The notes beneath the pieces are model-generated. The model saw nothing but the letters and a program-made list of their open reading frames with translations, made no database searches and had not been told where the DNA came from. This document shows positions 1 to 5,257 of a DNA stretch of 8,537 bases, piece by piece. The position numbers and the translations under genes were made by a program. Source of the DNA: JBJXHB01 sp046160725 (GTDB lineage Bacteria; Pseudomonadota; Gammaproteobacteria; Burkholderiales; Burkholderiaceae_C); assembly GCA_046160725.1 (NCBI GenBank), contig JBJXHB010000089.1, forward strand, positions 1-8,537, written 5' to 3'. Each line of letters opens with the position of its first letter. Within the stretch, counting starts at the first letter, position 1.

Positions 1-325
1 CGGTGATGTAGGCCGGGCCGACGGTCGCGGGGTCCGCGCGCTGTCCTATCGGGATGCCGCGGGCCGCTAGCGTCTCCTCGATCCGGCGGACGTCCACGAA
101 GTCCGGCAGGTTCTTTGCATCGCTGTCCCAGCCGGGGTTGAAGGTCAGCATGTTCTTCTCGAACATGCCCTGGAACAGGCCGATCAGCGTCGTGCCGCTC
201 TTCATGATGAGCCACCGCTGGGCCTGGTCGCCGCCGAAGACGGTGAAACCCAGCTTCTCGTAGAAGTCTCTCGATGCCGCGATGTCCTTGACCGCGAGGC
301 TGATCGAAAACGCTCCAAGATCCAT
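1..325 (-). CDS. VOC (glyoxalase/bleomycin resistance) family protein, 3' end cut by window
   Basis: The frame is open from an ATG at 325 to the left edge, giving 108 residues without the C-terminus. It begins MDLGAFSISLAVKDIAASRD, then FYEKLGF, the usual first beta-alpha unit of a vicinal-oxygen-chelate module. A central GLFQGMF segment and FNPGW are typical of a common bacterial VOC group of about 120-130 residues, so probably only the last strand, with a DPDGN-type motif, is missing. The start is well supported: AAGGAG (332-337) lies 6 nt upstream of the ATG. VOC proteins include glyoxalases, dioxygenases and antibiotic-binding proteins; the actual role here is unknown. GC is about 64% (207 of 325 by hand count), lower than its neighbours, with AGA, CTA, ATA and CTT codons that they avoid. 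The 74-bp gap from the upstream methyltransferase leaves operon membership open. Confidence 0.85.
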   Translation of the reverse strand, partial: MDLGAFSISLAVKDIAASRDFYEKLGFTVFGGDQAQRWLIMKSGTTLIGLFQGMFEKNMLTFNPGWDSDAKNLPDFVDVRRIEETLAARGIPIGQRADPATVGPAYIT

Positions 326-331
326 GGTGGT

Positions 332-337
332 CTCCTT
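332..337 (-). promoter_or_regulatory. Shine-Dalgarno site of the leftmost VOC gene
   Basis: On the minus strand this reads AAGGAG, 6 nt before the ATG at 325. It is a near-consensus ribosome binding site and fixes that start. It is stronger than those of the other minus-strand genes in the window. Confidence 0.8.
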
Positions 338-399
338 CGTGCAGGGATGTGTCCCGGGTACCGTGGTTGCGGCGCGGATGCCAGGCAGCGTCGCGGCCC

Positions 400-1059
400 C
401 TACCGCTTCCGCACCAACGTCACCCCGTCGCCAATCGCCAGCATGGCGATGTCCACCCGCTCGTCGGCATGCAGCTTGGCGTTCAGCCGCTGCAGGGCGG
501 CGGTGTCGTCGCTGGTGGCCGGGCGGGCCACGGCGCCGCTCCACAGGGTGTTGTCGATGGCGATCAGGCCGCCCGGGCGCAGCAGCTGCAGGCCGCGCTC
601 CAGGTAGGCGTCGTAGCCGGTCTTGTCCGCATCGATGAACATGAAGTCCACGCTGCCGGCGGCGCCGGCGGCCAGCTCGGCGTCCAGGGTCTGGGTGGCC
701 GGCGCGATGCGCAGGTCAATCTTGTGCGCCACGCCGGCCTGCTGCCAGTACGGCCGGCCGATGGCGGTGTAGTCGTCGCTGATGTCGCAGGCCAGCAGGG
801 TGCCGTCGTCGGGCAGGGCCAGGGCCACGGTCAGCGCGCTGTAGCCGGTGAACACGCCCACCTCGACGGCGCGCTTCACGCCGAGCAGCTTGACCAGCAG
901 GCCCATGAACTGGCCCTGGTCTGGCGATATCTGCATGCCCGCATGCGGGTGGGCCGCCGTGGCGGCGCGCAGCGCCACCTGCGCCGGGTGCTCGCGCACG
1001 CCATGGCTGACCAGATACTGGTACAGCGCCTCGTCCATCGGTATGCCGCGTCCGGCCAT
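400..1059 (-). CDS. Class I SAM-dependent O-methyltransferase (caffeoyl-CoA/catechol OMT-like)
   Basis: This 219-residue protein fits the cation-dependent O-methyltransferase family, which transfers methyl from S-adenosylmethionine to a hydroxyl, typically of a catechol-like acceptor. SPDQGQF (about 45-51) and the SAM loop VEVGVFTGYS (65-74) match the family. CDIS (91-94) carries the acidic ribose-binding residue. FIDADK (141-146) and IDN (168-170) supply the expected metal ligands D143, D169 and N170. It is cytosolic, with no signal peptide or membrane segment. I chose the ATG at 1059, 7 nt after the stop of the upstream glyoxalase II gene, which suggests translational coupling. The frame stays open upstream to 1140, but that extension overlaps the hydrolase and is low-complexity. 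An internal ATG at 1038 is an alternative start. The acceptor substrate cannot be predicted. Confidence 0.92.
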   Translation of the reverse strand: MAGRGIPMDEALYQYLVSHGVREHPAQVALRAATAAHPHAGMQISPDQGQFMGLLVKLLGVKRAVEVGVFTGYSALTVALALPDDGTLLACDISDDYTAIGRPYWQQAGVAHKIDLRIAPATQTLDAELAAGAAGSVDFMFIDADKTGYDAYLERGLQLLRPGGLIAIDNTLWSGAVARPATSDDTAALQRLNAKLHADERVDIAMLAIGDGVTLVRKR

Positions 1060-1066
1060 GGTGGTG

Positions 1067-1864
1067 CTACCAGGTGTTGCGCAGCTCGCGCAGTTTGGTG
1101 AAGACGGTCTGGGCGTCCGGCTGTGCTGGCAGGTCCGCAAAGGTCGCGCGCAGCCCGGCGATGACGCCGGCGTTGTCCAGCCGCATGAAGGTGTTGAACT
1201 GCCGCTCGTCGCCCAGGGTGGTCACGTGCGCCTGGGCGGCGTCGTGCCCCGCCACCCGCGGCAGCCAGGCCTGGGCGGCGGCATTGCCCGGCTCGCGCGC
1301 CAGCGTGAACCGCAGGTTGTTCTCGATGTAGTCATGCCCGGCATACACCCGGGTGTCGTCCGGCATGCGGGCGATCTGCTGCGCGAAGGTGCGGTACAGG
1401 TCGGCCACGTTGCCGCCGTTGTGGCAGTTGCCGGCGCCGGCGTTGAACAGGGTGTCGCCGCTGAACAGGGCGGCCTGGTCGCCGTGCGCGCGCAGGCAGA
1501 TGTGGCAAATCGTGTGGCCGGGCGTGTCCAGGCACTCCAGCTCCACGGTGCGGCCGACCTTGATCACGTCGCCGGCCTTCACGCCGCGGTCCATGCCCGG
1601 TATGCGCGCGCCGGCCTGGTGGTGGGCGATGACCTTGGCGCCGGTGGCCGCCACCACCGCGGCATTGCCGCCGGTGTGGTCGTGGTGCTCATGGGTGTTG
1701 AGCACCTGGGTGATCTGCCAGCCGCGCACCTTGGCCGCCTGCAGGCACTTTCCATGGTCCAGCGGGTCGATGGCCAGGGCCTCGCCCGTCTCGGCGCAGG
1801 CCACCAGGTAGTTGTAGTTGCGGTAGCTGTTGCCGGTCCAGATGCGTTCGACGATCACGGGCAT
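1067..1864 (-). CDS. Hydroxyacylglutathione hydrolase (glyoxalase II-like), metallo-beta-lactamase fold
   Basis: This 265-residue protein should hydrolyse S-D-lactoylglutathione or a related glutathione thioester, the second step of methylglyoxal detoxification, in the cytosol. The binuclear metal motif THEHHDH (57-63) gives H58, H60, D62 and H63. H117 lies in LDTPGHT, D137 in SGDTLF, and H177 in VYAGHDY, completing the usual ligand set. NNLRF and EPGN follow as in glyoxalase II. The C-terminal region has NTFMRLDN, similar to the NPFMR of the family's C-terminal substrate-binding domain. The length is normal (about 250-260). The ATG at 1864 starts the conserved MPVIVERI; the frame continues upstream but overlaps the VOC gene with unlike composition. 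The O-methyltransferase follows 7 nt after the stop. A paralogue acting on another glutathione thioester cannot be excluded. Confidence 0.93.
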   Translation of the reverse strand: MPVIVERIWTGNSYRNYNYLVACAETGEALAIDPLDHGKCLQAAKVRGWQITQVLNTHEHHDHTGGNAAVVAATGAKVIAHHQAGARIPGMDRGVKAGDVIKVGRTVELECLDTPGHTICHICLRAHGDQAALFSGDTLFNAGAGNCHNGGNVADLYRTFAQQIARMPDDTRVYAGHDYIENNLRFTLAREPGNAAAQAWLPRVAGHDAAQAHVTTLGDERQFNTFMRLDNAGVIAGLRATFADLPAQPDAQTVFTKLRELRNTW

Positions 1865-1908
1865 GCCTCGGTGGTGGAGCGGGGCATTGTGTGGGATGCC
1901 GCGGCGCG

Positions 1909-1927
1909 GCGCCCGCCGTGGCGGCGC
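1909..1927 (-). terminator. GC-rich stem-loop just after the second VOC gene
   Basis: The 19 bases can fold as a 7-bp GC stem with one bulged base and a four-base loop. It starts 1 nt after the TGA at 1929-1931 of the VOC gene. There is no U-tract, so it is not a canonical intrinsic terminator. It could pause transcription or protect the 3' end, separating the enolase-superfamily/VOC pair from the glyoxalase II/methyltransferase pair. In sequence this GC-rich such stems also arise by chance. Confidence 0.25.
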
Positions 1928-1928
1928 T

Positions 1929-2339
1929 TCAGGCCGCGGTGGCGGGCTGCCGTGGCTGCACCAGGTCCCACAGGTTGCCGTGCAGGTCCTGGAAGACGGC
2001 CACGGTGCCATAGGGCTCGACCTTGGGCTCCCGCACGAACACGACGCCCTTCGCCGAGTAGGCCCGGTAGTCGCGCCAGAAGTCGTCGGTGTACAGGAAC
2101 AGGGCGACCCGGCCGCCCGTCTGGTCGCCGATGCGGCTGCGCTGGTGGTCGTTGCCGGCCCGGGCCAGCAGGATGCCCGACTCGCGGGCCCCCGGCGGCA
2201 TCACCACCACCCAGCGCTTGTCCTGTGCCGGCTGGTAGGTGTCGTCGGCCAACGTGAAGCCGAGCCGGTTGACATAGAAGTCGATGGCCTCGTCGTAGTC
2301 GCGGACCACGACCGATACCAGGGCCAGGTACTGGGGCAT
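1929..2339 (-). CDS. VOC family protein coupled to the enolase-superfamily gene
   Basis: This 136-residue single-module VOC protein starts MPQYLALVSVVVRDYDEAID, followed by FYVNRLGFTL. It also has KRWVVVMPPGA (41-51), QTGGRVALFLYTDDFWRDY (73-91) and EPYGTVAVFQDLHGNLWDL (108-126). This pattern belongs to a widespread but functionally uncharacterised bacterial VOC subgroup. The usual metal-binding positions look altered: the first-strand His position appears to be Leu7, the middle-strand position Tyr83, and the last-strand Glu position Asp125. A non-metal or binding role is therefore possible. The ATG at 2339 is 8 nt after the stop of the enolase-superfamily gene, and GAGG overlapping that TGA serves as Shine-Dalgarno, so the two are almost surely cotranscribed. 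The frame continues upstream but only as a shadow of the enolase-superfamily gene. Confidence 0.88.
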   Translation of the reverse strand: MPQYLALVSVVVRDYDEAIDFYVNRLGFTLADDTYQPAQDKRWVVVMPPGARESGILLARAGNDHQRSRIGDQTGGRVALFLYTDDFWRDYRAYSAKGVVFVREPKVEPYGTVAVFQDLHGNLWDLVQPRQPATAA

Positions 2340-2347
2340 GGGTGGCC

Positions 2348-3451
2348 TCAGGTTCGCTCGCTGACCTGCCGGGTGGCACCGGCCAGCCAGCCGGGGTGCA
2401 CCTGCATGCCCCAGCCGGGCTGGTCGGTCACCTGCACCTGGCCGTTGCGCACGCCGTAGGGCGACTCGACGAACAGGCCCTCCTGCCAGGGGTAGTAGTC
2501 CGGCCCCTCGATCGACAGCTCCAGGTACGGCCCGGCGTTGGGTAGGGCGCGCAGCAGGTGCATGGTGAACAGCGTCACCAGCGAGAGGTTCGCGCTGTGC
2601 GGCGTCACCGGCAGGCCGGCCGCCTGCGCCATGCGGGCCACGCGCAGCGTGCGCACCATCCCGCCCATGTAGCTGACGTCCGGTTGCGCCACGTCCACGG
2701 CGCCGATGGCGAACATGTGCGCCCAGGCCGGCAGGTAGTTGTCCTGCTCGCCGCCGGTGATGTCCAGGGCCAGCGCCTCGCGCACCTGGCGCGTCTGGTC
2801 CATTTCCCAGTAGGGGCAGGGTTCCTCGAAGTGGCACACGCCGTGCTGCTCCAGCAGGCGGCCGACTTCGATGGCGCGCGCCGGGCTATAGCAGCTGTTG
2901 GCATCCACCAGCAGCGTGGCGTCGTCGCCCAGGGCCTGGCGCACCGCCGGCACGATGGCCTCGGTGCGGCCGGGCCACTCGTCCTGGTCGTGGCCGCATT
3001 CCGCACCGACGCGGAACTTGAAGGCGTCAAAGCCGTGCCGCTCGCGCAGCCGCGCAAAGCGCGCCGCCTCGTCGGCCGGCGTGATGTCGCGCTTCATCGA
3101 CGACGCATAGGCCCGCAGGGGCCCGGGCGTGCCGCCCAGCAGGGCGCAGACGGGCTTGCCTTCCACGTGGCCCAGCAGGTCCCACAGCGCGGTGTCCACG
3201 CCGCCGATGGCGCGGTACAGGTGCGAGCCGGGGAACTTGTGCTCGCGCTCGCAGACCCGGTCCACCAGCGCCGCGATGTCGCGTGCGTCCTGGCCCAGCA
3301 CCCACGGCGCCACCTGCCGGTGCAGCACCAGCGCCGAGATGTCCGGGTGATAGGTCGACACCTGGCCCCAGCCCTGGGCACCGTCGTCGGTGGTCACCCG
3401 CACGAAGCCGACCTCGTCGCGGCAGAAGGTCTCGATGCGGTGGACTCTCAT
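2348..3451 (-). CDS. Enolase-superfamily enzyme, mandelate racemase/muconate lactonizing family
   Basis: The protein has 367 residues, the normal length. The family abstracts a proton alpha to a carboxylate using bound Mg2+, leading to dehydration, racemisation or cycloisomerisation, often of sugar acids. An N-terminal capping domain (to about 115) precedes the barrel. Visible metal ligands are D183 in LLVDAN, E209 in HFEEP and E235 in GGEQDNY. D258 (QPD) and H285 (TPHSAN) form the His-Asp dyad, and E311 sits in YLELSIEG. The strand-2 motif is K145-F-R147, so the second lysine of the usual KxK is arginine. This argues against a simple two-base racemase and favours dehydratase-like chemistry using the His-Asp dyad (inference). 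The ATG at 3451 begins the conserved MRVHRIETF; its Shine-Dalgarno is weak. It diverges from the MocR gene and carries the operator-like element 3543-3577 upstream. The substrate is unknown. Confidence 0.93.
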   Translation of the reverse strand: MRVHRIETFCRDEVGFVRVTTDDGAQGWGQVSTYHPDISALVLHRQVAPWVLGQDARDIAALVDRVCEREHKFPGSHLYRAIGGVDTALWDLLGHVEGKPVCALLGGTPGPLRAYASSMKRDITPADEAARFARLRERHGFDAFKFRVGAECGHDQDEWPGRTEAIVPAVRQALGDDATLLVDANSCYSPARAIEVGRLLEQHGVCHFEEPCPYWEMDQTRQVREALALDITGGEQDNYLPAWAHMFAIGAVDVAQPDVSYMGGMVRTLRVARMAQAAGLPVTPHSANLSLVTLFTMHLLRALPNAGPYLELSIEGPDYYPWQEGLFVESPYGVRNGQVQVTDQPGWGMQVHPGWLAGATRQVSERT

Positions 3452-3649
3452 GGCGGCGTGGGTCGGGTGGGTGCGGGCCGGCTGCCGATCGGTCGGTCGG
3501 CGGCCGTGTGGTCCGGGCCATCATCGCCAGCGGCATGGGGCGCCGACAGGTCCACTTTGGTTCAAGCGGCAGACCGTTTGCCACCGCGGGGCCGGCACGG
3601 CCCGGGCGCGTGCTACCGTTTTCCGCATGCATCCTGCCGGATTGGATCG
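3452..3649. promoter_or_regulatory. Divergent control region between the enolase-superfamily gene and the MocR gene
   Basis: These 198 bp hold the promoters of two divergent genes. The clearest element is the operator-like site 3543-3577. For the minus-strand gene, GATGAT (plus positions 3520-3525) matches 4 of 6 bases of TATAAT and lies 17 nt beyond the operator core, predicting a start near 3513 and a leader of about 60 nt. For the MocR gene, TGCTACCGT (3611-3619) could be an extended -10, but no clear -35 is seen. A tandem GGTC/GGTCGG tract near 3491-3500 has no obvious role. The promoter positions are inference. Confidence 0.6.
3543..3577 (-). promoter_or_regulatory. Putative MocR operator, copy 1 (faces the enolase-superfamily gene)
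   Basis: Read on the minus strand, the core CCAAAGTGGACCTGTCGG (3543-3560) is preceded by a partial half-site ACGGTCT 22 bp before GTGGACC. Between them, TGAACC and TGGACC form a direct repeat spaced 10 bp, one helical turn. The element matches the copy at 5199-5233 at 24 of 35 positions, 16 of 18 in the core. The core resembles the AAAGTGG-type sites reported for PdxR-like MocR regulators. Its orientation and its distance from a -10-like hexamer suit control of the enolase-superfamily gene, and it may also serve autoregulation of the MocR gene. Confidence 0.6.
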
Positions 3650-5149
3650 ATGGTGAAGCGCGCCGGCGGCGCGGCCCTGCTGTCGATCCGCGTCGACCCC
3701 ACCGCGCCACGGGCGGTCAGCAGCCAGCTGCACATCGCCCTGCGCGAGCTGATCGTCGGCGGCGCCTTCGCGCCCGGCGAGCGGCTGCCGGCCAGCCGCA
3801 CGTTGGCGCAGGAGCTGCGGCTGTCGCGCACCACGGTGATCGAGGCCTATGACCGGCTGACGGCCGAGGGGCTGATCGCGTCGCGCGTCGGCGCCGGGGC
3901 CTATGTCTGCCACGCGCCCGCCGCAGCGGCCGGCCGGGGCCAGACGTCCGCGGGCGCCGCACCGGGCGCGGTGGCGGCACCGCCGCGCCTGTCGGCACTG
4001 ACCGCGCAGGCCCTGGGCCGCTTTGCCGACCGGCCGCGACTGCCGGCGGTTGCGCGGGCCTTCACCACGGCGTTGCCGGCCTTCGAGGCGTTTCCGATGG
4101 CGCAGTGGGCGCGGCTGGCCGCGCGCCACTGGCGCAGCAGCCGTGGCGACCTGATGGGCTACGGCGACCCGCTGGGCCATGCGCCGCTGCGCCAGGCCAT
4201 CGCGCTGCACCTGCGCGCCAACCGCGGCATCACCTGCGACGCCGGCCAGGTGTTCATCGTCGGTGGTGCGCAGCAGGCGTTTCAGCTGGTGGCGTCCATG
4301 CTGCTGGACCCGGGCGACCCGGTGTGGTTCGAGAACCCGGGCGCCATCGGCGCGCGCAACAGCCTGGTGGCGGCCGGCGCCGAGCTGGTGCCGGTGCCGG
4401 TGGACGAGCAGGGCCTGTGCGTGGACCAGGGCCTGCGGCTGGCGCCGCGCTTCCGCCTGGCCTTCGTGACGCCGTCGCACCAGCAGCCGCTGGGCACGGT
4501 GATGAGCCTGCCGCGCCGCATGGCGCTGCTGCAGGCGGCCAGCGACGAGGGCGCCTGGATCATCGAGGACGACTATGACGGCGAGTTCGCCTTTGCCGGC
4601 CCGCCGCTGCCCACGCTGAAGAGCGTGGATGCGCAGGGCAGGGTGGTCTATGTCGGCACCTTCAGCAAGTCGCTGTTCCCGTCGCTGCGGCTGGGCTGGC
4701 TGCTGGCGCCGCCGGCGCTGGTGGACCCGCTGTCGGCCATCCTCAGCCGCGTCGTCCACGGCGTTCCCACGCACACGCAGGCGGTGACGGCTTCCTTCAT
4801 CGACGAGGGGCATTTCGGCGCCCACCTGCGGCGCATGCGCACCCTGTACGCCGAGCGCCACGACGCCCTGTGCCATGCCGCGCGCGCCCGGCTGACCGGT
4901 GCCCTGGACATCGTGCCCAGCGCCAGCGGCCTGCACACCATCGGCCGGCTGGCGCCCGGCCTGCCGGAACGCGCGGTGGTGGCGGCTGCGGCGCAGCGCC
5001 AGGTCACGGTGTCGGCGATCGAGCGCTTTGCCATCGCGCCGGTTGCCGAGCATGGCCTGGTGCTGGGCTTCGGCGGCGTCACGCCGGCCCAGATCGAACA
5101 CGGCGTTCAGAGCCTGGAGCAGGTGCTGGCCGGCCTACGCGCCGGCTGA
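3650..5149 (+). CDS. MocR-type regulator: GntR winged helix fused to class I aminotransferase domain
   Basis: This 499-residue protein has two parts. Residues about 12-87 form a GntR winged helix, with LPASRTLAQELRLSRTTV as recognition region and GAGAYV as the wing. After an Ala/Pro/Gly-rich linker (about 88-112) comes a fold type I aminotransferase-like domain (about 130-495). YGDPLGHAPLR (171-181), FENPG (227-231), the pyridoxal-binding EDDYDGEF (306-313) and the Schiff-base lysine K340 in GTFSKSLFPSLRLGW are all present. MocR proteins (GabR, PdxR, TauR) use bound PLP, alone or with an amine ligand, to switch DNA binding; they often act on a neighbouring operon and on themselves. The ATG at 3650 is the only good start before the winged helix; its Shine-Dalgarno is weak. 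The position between the two arms, with one operator-like copy on each side, suggests it controls both. The effector is unknown. Confidence 0.93.
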   Translation: MVKRAGGAALLSIRVDPTAPRAVSSQLHIALRELIVGGAFAPGERLPASRTLAQELRLSRTTVIEAYDRLTAEGLIASRVGAGAYVCHAPAAAAGRGQTSAGAAPGAVAAPPRLSALTAQALGRFADRPRLPAVARAFTTALPAFEAFPMAQWARLAARHWRSSRGDLMGYGDPLGHAPLRQAIALHLRANRGITCDAGQVFIVGGAQQAFQLVASMLLDPGDPVWFENPGAIGARNSLVAAGAELVPVPVDEQGLCVDQGLRLAPRFRLAFVTPSHQQPLGTVMSLPRRMALLQAASDEGAWIIEDDYDGEFAFAGPPLPTLKSVDAQGRVVYVGTFSKSLFPSLRLGWLLAPPALVDPLSAILSRVVHGVPTHTQAVTASFIDEGHFGAHLRRMRTLYAERHDALCHAARARLTGALDIVPSASGLHTIGRLAPGLPERAVVAAAAQRQVTVSAIERFAIAPVAEHGLVLGFGGVTPAQIEHGVQSLEQVLAGLRAG

Positions 5150-5173
5150 CCCGACGCGACGCCGTGGCCGCAT

Positions 5174-5192
5174 CGGCCCGCCGGTCGGGCCG
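5174..5192 (+). terminator. Perfect GC stem-loop after the MocR gene
   Basis: CGGCCCG and CGGGCCG form a perfect 7-bp stem with a 5-nt loop, 24 nt past the MocR stop and just before operator-like copy 2. No T-run follows, so it is at best a weak or pausing terminator. Its position fits separation of the MocR transcript from the GMC promoter. Chance stems are common at this GC content. Confidence 0.3.
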
Positions 5193-5198
5193 CGCGGG

Positions 5199-5233
5199 GT
5201 GGACTGTCGAATCCTCCAAAGTGGGCCTGCCGG
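5199..5233 (+). promoter_or_regulatory. Putative MocR operator, copy 2 (upstream of the GMC oxidoreductase)
   Basis: GTGGACT (5199-5205) and GTGGGCC (5221-5227) form a direct repeat spaced 22 bp, about two helical turns, within a 35-bp element. The core CCAAAGTGGGCCTGCCGG (5216-5233) differs from copy 1 at only two positions. It ends 24 nt before the GTG at 5258. If the weak -10-like CACCCT (5252-5257) is used, the site overlaps the -35 region, as expected for an activator contacting polymerase. The repeat is seen directly; the binding protein is inferred. Confidence 0.6.
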
Positions 5234-5257
5234 CCCGCGTGCCGCCTGTGGCACCCT

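Noticed and set aside
848..2257. Plus-strand 469-codon frame opposite the methyltransferase, glyoxalase II and VOC genes
   Set aside because: It crosses three genes with intact motifs on the other strand and shows no domain of its own.
2340..2837. Longer start for the VOC protein ending at 1929
   Set aside because: The extension is entirely inside the enolase-superfamily coding region in another frame. The conserved VOC N-terminus begins at the ATG at 2339, with a usable GAGG just upstream.
2558..3649. Upstream extension of the MocR frame giving an apparent 863-residue protein
   Set aside because: The added part runs antisense through the enolase-superfamily gene and has shadow-like composition. 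The winged helix begins just after the ATG at 3650, and 499 residues is normal for MocR proteins.
5129..5146. GCCGGC inverted repeat at the end of the MocR gene as a terminator
   Set aside because: The repeat lies within the last codons, has no T-run, and GCCGGC is itself a palindrome common at this GC content. The stem at 5174-5192 is a better candidate.
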